A stretch of 64,000 nt of DNA from Daldinia sp. FL1419 (Eukaryota; Ascomycota; Sordariomycetes; Xylariales; Hypoxylaceae), in assembly GCA_025201765.1 (NCBI GenBank), contig MU623364.1, forward strand, positions 247,461-311,460, in the 5' to 3' direction. How positions within the stretch are numbered: the stretch's first letter is position 1; the number at the start of each line of letters is the position of its first letter. Below, piece by piece: positions 1-13,281 of the stretch. The position numbers and the translations under genes are program-made. The notes beneath the pieces were generated by a model. That model was not told the DNA's origin. It ran no database searches and was given only the letters and a program-made list of their open reading frames with translations.

Positions 1-107
1 GCATGAAATATCTATTATTTGCTGTTTCCGGAAACAGGATTGGGGGTTTATTGTCTCTATCAGTTTCTGTCGTTGGAATCGGATTATGGTGCCCGGGGAT
101 TTGTTCT

Positions 108-1020
108 CTACGGGGATGTGCGAATCTTGGGTTCGGGTCGTGTAATTTGTTCGTTTTGTTTCCTAGAAAGAAGCATCAGAATATACAGTCGAACTTCCCA
201 TGCATGATAGAAGCACCCACGGAGGCGATACTCCACCATTGACAGTAGTTCGAGAATGAGCTTCACTAACGAACATACATCCCAGCATTTTCCAAACGTC
301 CGAAACCAGCCGTACAGGTCAACTCTGCCGAAGAAAAAAGTCGTGTCACCACAGTGGCCGCGCGGGAGGATATTGAGCCCATGCCACCAGAACCATATCG
401 AATAGCAAGTCATACACAGGGATATGGAACGGATGACTATCATGTGGTTTAGCACCGAACGAACTCCGCCTTCTGGAAGTATATTACCTAGTTACAGCAG
501 TTGTTAGTTGCGATCGTTTGTGATAGGGGGTAAATAGCTCTTTACTAGTCGTATATTTTAGTATAATAGCTTCTTCGGAGTAGGACAGCATGTAAAGAAG
601 GTGTATTCCAATCATGACTTGCCCTGGAGTAATATTTTGGCTGATCGAACTGTGGAATATGGTTGCGTAGAGTGCTATATGCAACGAATAGGTATTAACG
701 AGGTCGTCGAGTCTGCCCTCGGGCTCTAAAACAAGCCCGACAAACGAGCCTATCGACTGTAGGTAAAATCCAATCCGAACGCCAATCCCATAAAGATCTG
801 CATTGCTTTCGGCGCTGCAATCAGGGCTTCTCTGGATTAGGGCTCGGCTTAGGGAAGGGAGCTTTAGAGATAGACTCGTAGGCGGGTAGAGGTGGAGGGA
901 AGATATGATTAAAATCACAGGAACGAATAAACAATAAATGAAGAAAGTCACAGCGTGTTTTCTCCCTTTAGACTTCATTTTAATAGGATATGTTGACAAG
1001 GTGAAGATATGCGCTTGCAA
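108..1020 (-). CDS. Fungal hypothetical membrane-type protein, two exons
   Basis: Exon 1 is 1020-546 and exon 2 is 487-108. The 58-nt intron has donor GTAAAG, a CTAAC branch site and acceptor CTAG, and joining restores one frame of about 284 aa. The unspliced frame stops just after the intron. Exon 1 has the stretch CSAESNADLYGIGVRIG followed by hydrophobic segments; exon 2 has an aromatic stretch ending VDLYGWFRTFGK. I associate these two blocks with a widespread uncharacterised ascomycete family of multi-pass proteins, from memory and without a search. The start is uncertain: Met at 1020 and Met at 978 are both in frame. The C-terminus is also uncertain, because a GTATGT donor follows the FGKCWD stretch and the gene could be spliced on toward the window edge. 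Function unknown. Confidence 0.55.
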
Positions 1021-4000
1021 TTATGGTCGACTGATGGCTGGGGCGGTTCGGGTATATCGATGGAGTTTGGAAGCTAATCTTGTTCTATTTTGATGAAATA
1101 TATATACTTCATGGACGAATCTTACGGGGTTGCCTTCCAATTATTATCGACGGCAGAAAGAAGCTTCTGGATACATATATCTACTGATAATACGAAAGAA
1201 GTTGCATAGTCTCCAAGGCATTCAGTCAAGCTGTAGGAATCGACTACCTATCCCTTACTCGGGTTCGGCTACGTAGCATCGTGTATAGAGTATATGAACC
1301 CTCCCTAAATGTAAAAATAAACTCTATAATAGCCACTAGACAACTATATCAAATGAGACCGGTATAGACGATGAACAAGCCATTGGATTGGCATAGGTGG
1401 GTGTAATTACGACGTCATTTAATTTGCTTTGGGCGAGGGCGCGCCATATCACTCGCGTGGTCAGCTCTTGTCCAGTCTTTATAGTGAATCATCCGGATTG
1501 GTGCCCGCCGACTTGAAAGGAAACCGGAGCAATACCACCATCGTCGTGGTCTTCCGCTAAGAGGACAGCTGGTTGGGGTATATATCTGGTCTACCCAGAT
1601 TGTGACATGATGGGGCATGTCCAGCTTCGCCGGCAGCGGTCCGTTGGTTCCCACTTAATTTATGCGGCGTTGTCCAGAACCTCAGGGTCAAATTCTGAGT
1701 AGTATCCCGGATTTGCCTATCGTGACGCAATACCTACCCGCCGCGGGATGAGATCGCCCAATAATCGTGTTTCCACCTAACGCCCCCGAATCATTCGGCC
1801 TAACGGTGGCGACAGAGCAGAAACTTATCACCAGCACATCCTTAAAGATATACCCCGAGGGTGCCCCGTAAGTACGGGCCTTGCTTTAAGAGCGGGATCG
1901 GCGTTCGTGCCTGTCGTGACCACGGTTGCCTCCACGTGCCCCGCTCGGAGCGGCGGTGGCGTTGGGCATTCTCGGATAGGGGAGACTATCTTATCGTGGA
2001 TATCGTGACAACCCAACCTGATATGTACAGTCCTGTTAGTCGAATTATCAAAATGAGATAGAAACACATGATAGATCATATCGAAAGCTAGGTATCGTAA
2101 CTGTTTTTTATTTTGTCTTGTTGGCCATTCGCTAGATGACGGGACAGCGCCTCTCCTCTATAGTATAATATATCGCCTGTAAGAGCTGGGGGATATAAGC
2201 CAGCATACGTGTTATTGCGCTAGCATCATAATATTGGTGTCGTCAAAGGATGACGAATGCCGAGTTGTGTCTCTCAAGGTCGATATGGTTCTTCTAGAGA
2301 TGTAGGTATCCTAGAAGACCGGGAAGTCAAAATGGCAAATCGAGGCAGCCTCTCAACCCCTAGATGTTTTCACCGAGCTAGTTGGTAAATCTATATTAAG
2401 AATCCATTAATAGGAATACAACCAGTTAAGACTAGTTTAACCCAGATAGGTACTTGCTTTTCACTGGATATATACAGGTTCTAGCCATCAATTTCTCGGA
2501 GGGCGCTCACCTATTTGGCATGCCGAGAGCAAGTTTTCGGAATTTCAGTCTTGGCCTACGTCCCGTAACGTGTATATCTACAGCAGCTTGTATTGCCGTA
2601 GCCTTTAATGCAGGCTGCTACGGATCTAGCTAAGGCTACGGTTGCCTGCGGGATTCTACCTCTAGGCTCTGGTCTTAAAAAACGGTATGTGGTTTATATC
2701 TATTTGCTTAAGTCGTCAACAAGCCAATCGCTTCTCTACCCTACCCTGGCGATACTATAAGACACATTAAGAGAGTACATGAGATTATTCACTATGAATG
2801 CCTAAGTTATAGGTACCTGAAGTGGCAAGCCCTCAAAACCGAGCTTCAAGGGGAAATATTGCCAATGCTTCTAATAGAGTGTACCGTGTATGATCTTTTC
2901 AAGGGTTTCGTCCGGTAGACACAAAACCCATATTCGGCCGTAGGGCTGATGATACCTATTTCAGCAGGCCATGTGCCCGGTCTATCTGGTATTCCAAAAA
3001 GGGGATTTCCCCAACCTGTCAATGTTTCCATAGCAAACACTTCCAAAAACACACCGCCTATGAACTCACCCCCTGAAGCATCGACATGTTTATTTATTTA
3101 CCTATCAATTGTTTGCGTATCATTCAGTGACGGTTCATCTCAAACACAGCCAAAATGGGGGCGCCGAAAATTGCTGTGCCGGACCTCCTAAGAGACCTTC
3201 GACGACCCGCCAGGCCCATCGAGGACAACAGCAGCAACGAAAAACAAAATAAACTCGGGATCCTCGACTCACCGCAACTTCCAAAGGTAAGCAAGTGGCG
3301 CACAACATAGGCCGTATATCCCAACCCCTTTAACAGGTTTGAGGTAGGCAATGTTGTTATTACTCGGAGAGACCGATGTGATCAATGGACCGCTAGAGGT
3401 TGCAATGTAACCGTATGGTTTATCGAGGCTATAATTAAAAATATAGGTTCGTATAGGAGGTAATTACATAAACGACGTATCATGTTATACCGGAAACGCT
3501 TTGTCCTTGGGCATTGACGTTGATGGCGTTGGGGCGTTTTACACCCTTACCTCCTTAACCTGTCTGTATAAGCGTCATCGTTTGCGAGATGAAGAGGTAC
3601 ATGATAAATATGCTACGATGATACAAGGCAAATAAACACAAATCTATTGGGTTATAGACGATCGAGATTCAAGTTGAAACCCCCACGTCGACAAGATAAC
3701 TACCTAGGTAGACTGCTGTGAAGTCTAACACCACAGGCGGGGAAAGCTCTCCGAAGCAGCTAGGTTAGCAAACTTTACCGGAAGCCCGAAGGGCAAGCCG
3801 ATGTCGTATCCCGCTGTAGTGGTTCAATCCATTGATCCCTCTCTTTTCAGCTAAAATGCCCGTAGGAATTCTGTGTTCAATGTCTGTACTCTAAGGATCT
3901 AGTGTGCTACCTCAACTCACTCAGCTATACCAACGAACATCACAGCCCGCATCAATACTAAGCGTCCCTGAAGTCCTCACTCCAATCTATTTGATGCTAG

Positions 4001-5826
4001 AAATGTCTTCAGCCGAATATTACTACGTCGTCGTATGCCAACCTTACCCCCCCGCCTCGACACGCAAGCCGCGTGTATTAGATATGCGAACGTACGTATG
4101 AACTACTCCGCGTACCTACATAAGCTTCGGCATTACCCTTCCTTTCCCCTACCTTAGGTACCTGTTTTATACTCGCAATGTAATGATACCCGAGGCACCC
4201 AGAATCGTGCCTATTCTTCAGGATCGCCGGACAGCTGATTGAATAAGTGTTCAAGCCTTTCTCCTATTGTCGGAAGTGGTTCCTTCGGTTCGTTGAAAGA
4301 AACCCGATGGCTCAATAAGGTCACACACAAAGCCTAACGTACATAGAACCAGGGGTGGTGGTTATGTAACTCCGTGCGTGGGTGACTTCCCCGGCGATAC
4401 CCAGGTTACAAGGCGTACTTAGGCGTCTTCGGGTGTAGAAGAGAACGACAGCCGAGTGCCTAATGTATACGTACCCCTTTTTCGTATACTGTGTTCAACC
4501 CTGTTGTGTCGAATGACTCATCCAATCACCGGCCTGTGGTCATACGCAAGGTAGTAGTAATAGAAGGCAACGACAACATCAGAAGACACAGACCGAAGCA
4601 TGTAGATAGATTTATGTCTCATATGTGATTTATAGATAGATCTATGCAAAAGGGTGATGCAGGGGAAAACCCGCTTTAACCACATATAGGTATGTATGTA
4701 TGCTAGTGAGCAAATGCAGCTCAACCTTACATCCCTATTCGCCCTCTTCGTAACGCAGAGCCCCTGTCGTGGACGCCTCTACTGCAAATACACGTGTGTA
4801 TGCAACCCTCGCGGAGAGGTCGCATATCCAGGATTCCTTGTTGAGAAGGGGACCTCGGCGTCCTGGAAAGTCTGCCTAGCTGACCGACAAATCGAAGGAG
4901 CCACGGCGCCTGTATACCGTGGTATAAACGTAACCCTACCGCCGAAGCGGCAGCCCTACCATCCCATCCGTGCCTAACACTTCCTAATAAGTAACGTCCG
5001 ATGATTAGCCAGACCAAAGACAGACCCAACAGTCCTAAGCAATAATCCCAAGATTCCAGGACACCCGGATCATCCGCGTACAATACCCTACTCCATGTTC
5101 ATTCTATCCCACCTTGTTGACTCATGAAAAGACGAAAGAGACATCCGACCATGAAAGAGGAAACTCAACGAAAAAATGACCATCTAAAGTATACCTATCT
5201 AGTCCTGCGCCACAAGGCCACCCAACGAACATAACATGATATCCATACAGCCACCAAGAAACGCCTTGTCCAGGGCCATACCCTAGTCAATTCAACCCAA
5301 AAGAAGAAAAGAAAAAACTAGAGTAAATCAGAAGCATAGCCTCGTCGCTCATCTCGGCATGAATATGAGAGAATAATAGCAAAGGAGAGTAGAGTAAAGT
5401 AACCAAAAAAATACCATAGCACCTCGTATATCACCTAGTCCTTGTATGCAGCGATCCGCAGCCTAGACAAGGACCATGCAAAACATACCACCTTCTATGT
5501 AGTTTATTTTCAGCCCTACACCATTCACAGCCGTATATCGGAAGAAGGGGTGCCACTAGCTGCGGCAGTGTGCAGTAGATCGATCTGGGGTAAAGAGAAA
5601 GAATGTCCGAGTGTAAGAAAAAAGAAAAGGTGTGCGGGAATTTCGTCACCCTCGTTTCAAAAATCTGCTTAGATTCGAGGTACGAAAGGAATAGTAAGTG
5701 CGTGAGCCTGCCGCTGAACAACGCCAGAGCCATGCAGTGTCGGTGGTTGGAATAAGCTAAGTCTCATGCACCTAAGATGCCGAAGCTGGGAGCTGTATTG
5801 CCGTTCAGCTATCTTAGTGTGGCTGC
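1021..5826. other. Gene-poor stretch, no supportable gene
   Basis: About 4.8 kb with only short, mutually overlapping frames in both strands and no recognisable domain. One ATG-initiated frame at 3153 on the plus strand runs about 44 codons to a GTAAGC, but no downstream exon in phase was found. I see no tRNA and no repeat longer than short TACCTA-type motifs. Confidence 0.5.
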
Positions 5827-6727
5827 TTACTTGTAGCCCCTCAGCTTGCGTCTTTCAGATTCACAAGTAGTCTTGCATTTGGTGCATTCGAAACCCTTGC
5901 TATCGATGGGGATGCGGCTGAGGCATTTGGCACAGCGCCACCACTTGTTATCAATATGGCGACTACTCCACCACTCGCTATTCTCTTTATTGGACCCGCG
6001 TCGACATAAGTCTTCCATGTGGTAGTCGCGGTAATGCTCCCGGCAGTGGTCGAGCCGATAGAATGGCTCTTTAGATCTCTGGCATTTCTTCCAGTCGCAA
6101 GGGAATGCCTTTTTCTGGGCCGCGTCGCGGTGTCTATGGAGGTAGTGCCGCTGAAGATCTGCCTTCCGTTTAAAAGGAGATGCCTTGCAGAAAGGCTCAA
6201 GACAGACGTGACGACCTGAAGCATCGCCAGCGGTAGACGAGCCACTAACGGGAGCCGGGCTAAAAGAACTTGTTAGCATCTAGATAGTTATAGATGCGTT
6301 TATTATTTAGCTATACTTACCTCGTATCAGAGCTTGCAACAGGCAATGTTGCAGGATAGGTTGTAGTTGGCGTAAAGCCGGGCTTTAGTCTCCAGTACGG
6401 GCCTTGTCCCGAGTTGTCACTGGCAATGAAGTCGTAGTACTGGTATGTGAAGTCTTGCTCTTCTATTTGGTTATTCGTATCGTATCCCTGCCCATCCGCG
6501 ACGAACGTCCCCCCATATGAAGTGCTGGGGAATTCATAATTGCCCATGCTTTCAGAACTCGGCGAGACCGCAACTTCGTATTGCCCGCTGCTAGTTGCCG
6601 AGTAGTTACTATAGCCGCTTCCATGTGAGACGTTCCTGGCCATAGCCGTGCTTGTTGGCCAATAAGACTGGTCTCCGTAGCCGTCGCCGTAGCCGTAATC
6701 AGCTTCAGGAATGTATGTATTATCCAT
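5827..6727 (-). CDS. C2H2 zinc-finger protein with C-terminal CxxC pairs
   Basis: Exon 1 is 6727-6321 and exon 2 is 6259-5827, separated by a 61-nt intron (6320-6260; GTAAGT donor, GCTAAC branch, TTTTAG acceptor). The product is about 279 aa. The N-terminal half is Tyr/Gly/Ser-rich, low complexity, and could be an activation region. Exon 2 has a C2H2 finger (RHVCLEPFC, then H-x4-H), a second finger beginning FPCDWKKC, and a terminal WWRCAKC / CTKCKTTC pair that may bind another zinc. Such proteins are nuclear and probably bind DNA, but the target is unknown. It stands alone, with several kb of gene-poor DNA on both sides. The splice is well supported because both frames meet exactly and the domain lies wholly in exon 2. 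Confidence 0.75.
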
Positions 6728-9700
6728 AACTAAACCGATAGGTTGAAAAGGTTCTTAGTTATATTCTCGAGACACCGTTCTGTTATACCGGATGTTGACT
6801 GAAACGACGAGGACGCGCTGCATAGGATGAAGTTGTACTTATAGTGATAAGACGTTAATCATCTCCAAGGGACATGACTCCAATAATAGGGTGGACTTAT
6901 TACTCCCGGTGACGAGAACGTAAAGGAGTTGATGGAATAGACTTGATAGGTAGTTGAGAATATACGGGTGTGGTAATACAAAACTATCAGTTGCGAGCTT
7001 TGACTAAAGATATTCATTGGGGAGTTGGAATAGTCTCTGTTATCAGAGTTGCCAAAGTTTTACTCCAACTTAATACATGGTGATCATCTATTGGTGCAAC
7101 AACAGTCAACATGCATCGGTAGGACAATTAAGGCTCAAACTGCATATTTATCTGGGCGAGGCGAGCGCTGATTTTGGATAATTAGGGCTTTAGGGTGCGT
7201 CAATAGATGTCCTGCTGAGATCTTCAGTTCCTTCGAGGAAGACGCAAAGAGACAAATAGTCAACTCTAAACGATAAGCGAGAGCACATGCTCATAGTAGA
7301 TAGTAACATCGCCCTTGGATAGTGCATAAGAACGTCTCGGATGACATCCGAGTTACTACGTATTTGTTTAGTAGGTTATAATAAGCCACACCAGGGGCCG
7401 TCGGTGCTCTGCTCGTGGGGATGCAATTAAGCGACGCGCGCGTTGCGAGTTACTCCTGGGGATTTTTCCGGGGTATAATAAAGGTCCTGTGGAATGTTAA
7501 AGTGAGACATCTTGTTCGAGTTCGGTGAGCGTTTTCTCTCAGTAGCGACTAGCTTTGGGCCGCGGACTGGAAGAAGAGATGCATGATATTGGTAAGGCAA
7601 TGCCACATAAATGTGGACCGTGAGCCAAGAGGAGGTTCAGCCCAAAGGCTCGTATACCCCACGGACGCGGTCTACTCCCGTAGGTAAGGCTGACAAGTGC
7701 AAATGGGAGGTAGAAACATATGTGCAAATGTAAGCATTCGAGCGAATTAGTGGGAGGTCGAGAGACGGGATTGGTAGGAACTGGAAACGTCGAGCTTGGT
7801 TAGTAACCCACAGCGGCAGACACCCGTCGATTTCTTGGGGTAAGCAATATTGACGACCAAACGCTAACAGTTGGTCATCGAGGCAATGCTGTAACCCCGA
7901 GAATCAGTGGACGTCACGACGGTCATCTTGATGGCTTTTGATGAATGCTGTGTGTGACATCGGTTTGTCGTTGGTGCCTGTAGGACACGTACAACACAGC
8001 CACTATAGGGTAGGACTTCAGCCTCAACAAGGACGAGCTATCGAAAAATAAAATGTACCTAAGGGGGGGGGGGGAGCTAGGGATTACGATGATTCCAAGT
8101 TCTTTTACTTTTTAGGCAACTTGTAGTTCGCCCACCGAATTGCCTTGCCAACGCAGCGGCTCTCGTTCACCTGCGATTCGCTGCCTAGATTAGCCCCCAT
8201 CGTTAAAGATGAGAGATTTGAATAGACACGGCACGGTGCCGTAGTTCGTCGCTTTTTTAGCCCCCGTGCCTCAAACACGCATACAGTAACTGTATGTATA
8301 TCAACTACAGGTATGCAGAAGTGAGGCTTCTGAGGGGAATCTGCAAGACAGCGGCATAGTCCATCTTCTTTCTCTGCGGCTGCGTCCCACTTAATAGAGA
8401 TCTGAGGACCCATGATAAAACTCGGTCAAGAGATGCGACGCGATGCGATCTGACCGAAGTCCACTTTCAGAAAAGCCAATGGGCGAACGGATGTCAATAT
8501 CCCGATTTTAACAAAGTCGAAATTTGGCAAGGCTCAGCTGTGAATTGCGTTTCGCCTTGATGGTTCCCTATTCGACATCGGGTTGATTATTCTTCTCTCT
8601 ACTGCAATGTAGCGCTGCTTTCTTTCCTGCATTCTGCAGGCTAAAATCCAACGACGCGCGCTCATTTGTGCAGCGCTTGGCGTTTCTTCAGCCCTCAGCC
8701 CTCAGGTAGCAGAATATCGACGCAGGAACCAAATAATCAAAGTCCCTCAGCCTGGATTAGGGCAAAGCACCACGCGAGAAAGAGGAACATTCTTTTTTGG
8801 TAGGAACATCATTCGGTGAGAATTTTGGAAGCGTGCCATCGCAGCAAGATTTGGGAACCAGTTGCAAGAATAGAAAAGAAGGCAACCCTTCAAGTACATA
8901 TAGTCGTGCGCGAGACACGGATGGAAGCAGTTGGGCATCCATGCATGCTATGAGCTATGAGTTGGCAAGATTACATTGGTGATACGTCCATTTAATATTA
9001 TAGCTTTTTCGTTAGGCATCATTAATAATTTAGAAAGAAGTATTAATTAGAAGTTTTGAATAGAGACAGAGGTTGCCTAGGTTAGATGCTTAGGTACTTA
9101 GGTTAGATAGTTGTAAAAACAGAAATGAAGTTATAAACAAATAAAAGTTATAAATAACAAATAACAAATGTAGAAAGTACGTTGATACATAGTACGAAGC
9201 TTCGGAAAGTGGAATCTACATACCTCTAGAGTCTAACCTAGGCTCTATGAGATGAGCTCGACTCCACTTTATCGGTCTAATCATCCTATCACCGATATCG
9301 TATGTTATGGAAGCTACTAACCTAGCTTACTACTAACCAGGTAAGGTAAGGTACCTAGTACTGTAGGTACAGTAGCTACCTACTTATACCAGGGTTGACC
9401 CCAAATATCATAACTGTAATTACTACTGTGTATAACAAACACACCTCAAAGTTGCTTTAGATGTGATTGTGAACATTCCACGCATATGCTATGTAATGTG
9501 CAACACTATGTGACGTCGAACGTGCGGACCAATATTTATCTCTTGATATCCGTGGTAGGTAGGCTAGGTTAGGTACCTTACATGATTACATGTATGTAAG
9601 TAATACCACCTACACTCGATAATAACATTTACATATAACCTCATCTCCAATTATGTGTACAATAAATTTGTATGTTGGAGACGGGACTTGGAGATTGTTG

Positions 9701-10607
9701 GAGGAGGCAAGACTTCGAGATGCAGTGAGACTTACCTCCAGCTTACCTATATGGGGCAGCTAATGGGGTAGCTTCTAAGACACCTCCTATACGACCTATA
9801 AGAAGTGGGTTGTCTGTTTGCCTCGTTTGGTCGAAGATGAAAGTGTACATATCTAAAGAGCAAAGTAGCAAGTATGGGGCTACTTATTTCCAATGGAGAA
9901 GCACGGCTGGATGAATATGAATCAATGAATAAATTCATCAGCCCCGAGTTCGCAAGGAGTAGGTTAGACATCATCGCTATAAGCGATGAATGCTGGTTTT
10001 GTATAGCGCATAACTATAGCTATAGTGTATATAATGTATATGGTGTGTATAACACACCATATAACATAGGTACGGTAAACAATATACTACTACTCTCTAT
10101 TCCCTCTTATATATGATACGCGCGCGCACATTAGATAGGTAGCCCTCCCTATCAGGCCCTCTCAAGCCCTTTCAGGCCACAACACCAGTACCTCCATTGG
10201 ATCCAGCCCAAGAATTTGTAAGAGATAGATAAGTAAATATTATGCCGACCCTTTCGTATGTTCCGCGGGTATCCAGAGTTGCCTACTCGCGCGTGACTAC
10301 CTCCTAAGGTAGGTAAATACACTATGCACAATCTGCAATCTGCATGAGTGAGGCTAGAGAATGGACTTTCGAAACCAAGGAGGCAAACAAATTCGAAAAT
10401 AGCCTTGTGCGTCCATACTACCTAGTATCATATCATGCAAGGTAACGGTATTGTAACACACCACGTTCTCGTCCGTAACCAATGCGGCTCTGTGACAACG
10501 TGCTTTTGCCTGACCGCCGGTTCGCGGCGCACCCTCAGCCTGACTGAAAGGGGCCGACGGGGAGTTGTCGAGCGGCGCGAGTGCGTTCCCCGCAACCAGG
10601 CACCCGG
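6728..10607. other. Gene-poor stretch with A/T-rich low-complexity DNA
   Basis: About 3.9 kb without a convincing gene. An ATG frame at 8413-8105 (minus) starts with MGPQISIKWDAAAEK, which looks faintly like the start of a fungal nuclear protein, but nothing follows it. A run of nine or more G lies near 8067. From about 9050 to 9600 the DNA is rich in TACCTA/TAGGTA words, and an inverted repeat lies at 10038-10062. Confidence 0.45.
10038..10062. repeat. Perfect 10-bp inverted repeat
   Basis: Arms ATATGGTGTG (10038-10047) and CACACCATAT (10053-10062) around a 5-nt loop, in A/T-rich DNA downstream of the truncated regulator. No function is assigned. Confidence 0.6.
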
Positions 10608-11964
10608 TCAGTAAGCTCGCTGTTTGAAGTGCTCGTAGTAGAGTTTCACAAAGAGCTCGTGCTGAGCAGTACGCTGGGACTCCGAGATATTATTACTGCG
10701 AGCCGACGAGGAAGAGCCTCCAAACTCGAGCGATAGTTCCTTAAAATTGCTCGCGATAAGCTCGTACGCTTTTAAGTTGATTGGCCTCGAGCTGAAATCA
10801 GACATGGATAACAGACCTGGCGACGAGGCCCCGGTCAACGAAGCTGATGGGCCTGCGCTCGTTGCCGGAGCAAGTGGCCCGGGATCCGACATAGGGGAAA
10901 TATCGCCCGCGCCATGCCCAGCGCGCATCGATAGGAACGGGTCGATGTTATCCCTCTGTCCTGCAGGCCCTGTGTCAGACGACGAACCCAATGCCTCGGA
11001 ATGGAAATCGAAAGGCGGGTCCGCGGGTGCGGGAGGGGGGCAGAGATTGGAATAGTCTCCGAGCGCTTGACCGAAACGAGCCTCGTCGAGGTTGATCGCG
11101 TCATGGATGCGTCCGCGAGCGAAGGAATTGCTTCCCGGCTGCTCGAATAGCGAAGCTTGGCGACCCGCGTCGAGTCTCTTGTGGTCGAAACCGCTGCTGC
11201 TGGACTCGCCGGCTACGCCACCGAGGGCGAGAGAGGAAAGAGGCGACTGCTCGTCTTGGCTGAAAGTAGAAGGCTTGAAGAGTAAGTTTGAAGAACGATC
11301 CGCATCTGACATGAACGTCGAGCTGGCTGGAGATCTTAGCGTGTGTATGAATTCACGAAGAGGGCCGTCGTCCTCATTGACGGACTTCCTCTGAAGAAGG
11401 TTTGATGCGAAGTCTTCTTGCTTCGGATGCATCGATGAACCTTGCGATGCATACCGATGGTAATCCTCGAGTTGGCCGTGTTCGCTTCCAGAAGCGGTTG
11501 AGGACTCGTTGCCAAAGGAATGAGGCTTCTGCGATCCATCGTCGGGATACAGACACTGAAGAGACTTAGTTGAACATCTCAAACAAGGCTCATCTCTCGA
11601 ACACCTTTCTCGTGCCCTCGCACACTCCGTGCAAGCCCGTTTTCGATTGAAGGCGTGGCTATTTCTTTGGGCGGCAAGGTGCATTAGTTCGTGTCGGGTT
11701 AGAATGTCGCTGAAGATATCAGTGAAAGTTCCATCTTAGAAGTCGAAAAGTCACAGTAAGGATATACCTCCTGAAGAATCGCTTCAAACAGATAGAGCAG
11801 ACGAATGGTTTATGGCCGTCGTGACTGCGTTGATGCCTCTTGAGGTGTTCGGGTCGTTTGAAGCTGCTAGGACAACGAGGACATTGATATTTTTCTTGAG
11901 CCTCACTTCCGGGAGAAGGGCTCTTACGCCGACTACTTTCTTCCGTAACACTATCCATTTCCAT
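10608..11964 (-). CDS. C2H2 plus Zn2Cys6 transcription factor, C-terminally truncated
   Basis: Exon 1 is 11964-11768 and exon 2 is 11709-10608; the 57-nt intron (11767-11710; GTATAT donor, TTCAG acceptor) splits a Ser codon inside the second zinc finger, and splicing restores FFRSDILTRHELMH. The product is about 432 aa. Two C2H2 fingers span about residues 28-76, and a Zn2Cys6 cluster follows at about 92-118 (CTEC, six residues, C, five, CLRC, six, C). This tandem arrangement is a known class of fungal regulators. A Ser-rich linker follows. The protein ends LFVKLYYEHFKQRAY: in relatives as I know them, a segment like KLYYEHF opens the fungal-specific regulatory domain of several hundred residues, which is missing here. 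The 200 bp downstream do not encode it in any frame I read. It is therefore either a truncated gene or a shortened DNA-binding-only protein. Confidence 0.75.
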
Positions 11965-13281
11965 TTCGGTATAGACGTACGATGGATTCTGGCATGGCCT
12001 TCGATGTCATGATGCCTCCCCCTCGACGTATTATAAGTCGTAGCAAACGTCTCTGTGTGCGACTTACAAATATCTCGACTAGACCCGTCTGATGTAACGT
12101 ACGGGCTAGAAACGGGCATGGGTTTCTAGAAGCATTCTAATTCGGTGCGAACGTCTTTGACGATCGTGGAGGGCCAAGTTGGCAGGCAGGTGGTGCGCTT
12201 AGAATAAGGGCTCGTCGGAACATCTTACCGATTGATTAAAACCAGTGAGGAGACGAGAACGCCATTGGTCCAAGCATGCGAGGAAACAAGGCTTGACCGG
12301 CTCACCTTGAAGCGTGTTAGAGGCATATCCATGCTGCTGACTGAAGGGGCTCGGGTTAAGATTGCGAATGAGGACCGATACAAAGGTCGAAATGATTGGC
12401 CGAAGTTAAGGCTATACTGTTTACCTATACGCTCTTTCGCGGAGCACTTCCGTCTACATGCGAAAGAGTAGTCGGAATGAGTATTTTGCATTGGTGGGAG
12501 AATGATGGTTAAAACCAACTTGTTATTAGTAGCCCGTCTTTTGCGGACCTGGGTTTTCTTTTCCTGCAGACCTTTTATTTTGCAAGTCGTAGTTATATAT
12601 TTACACCCTTGTTTGATTTATCGATTTATTGATTTTATTCGTGTTATTATTTTCCATCCTGACCCCTCCTCTTCTTTTCCTCTCTCCCATCTCCAAAACC
12701 CACGTCGTAAGGTCATATATGAGAAAAACACAAAAACAAAATAGGAACAAAAGAGAACAAAACTCAGGGCATCACACCCAACTATCCTAGCTTGTATATA
12801 CCGTGTCATATATCTCGGAATATGATGATGATCCGCTGGCTGGCAACCAGGTAGAGAGAACCACCCAAGTCCAGGTCCAGGATAGAAGAGAGGAATATGA
12901 TTAAGGCTGAGATAATCAAGTCGTATCCGGATTTCCAGTTTCAACTAAATCTAGCGTACCATGGCTGGCAACCTAGACTAGGTAACGATAAGGCTCCGAA
13001 CCTGCAGCTTGCCCGATGGGGTATGCAAGGGGTAGATATGACGATAGCGCCGAAACGTGCCTATTCCAACGTCTTTCTAGTGAATCCCACACTCAACTGG
13101 GTAGTAGCGGAAGGACGATGTTACTGCGACACGGGTGTCTCGGGTTCTTCTTCGTCGTCTTAGTAGACGACACATTCCCCCTCACCATCACCTCTCTCCC
13201 CAATAAGCTCCTAATAAGCACCCATGAGCAAAAACCCTGGAATGCTAAGGAATAGCATTTCTTAGCATTTCTTAGCATTAT
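11965..13281. other. Intergenic, regulator upstream region and GH127 3' flank
   Basis: No gene is supported. The frame at 12897-13163 on plus is open but has no domain. A pyrimidine-rich tract lies near 12655-12700. A hairpin with a duplicated arm lies directly after the GH127 stop (separate entry). Confidence 0.5.
13241..13279. repeat. Hairpin with duplicated right arm at the GH127 3' end
   Basis: AATGCTAAG at 13241-13249 pairs with CTTAGCATT at 13261-13269, and the same right arm recurs at 13271-13279 as a 10-bp tandem copy. It lies 3-41 bp beyond the GH127 stop (gene on minus), so it would be in the 3' UTR. It may form alternative stem-loops; this is inference. Confidence 0.6.

Noticed and set aside
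3153..3290. First exon of a gene (ATG to GTAAGC)
   Set aside because: No acceptor downstream gives an open continuation.
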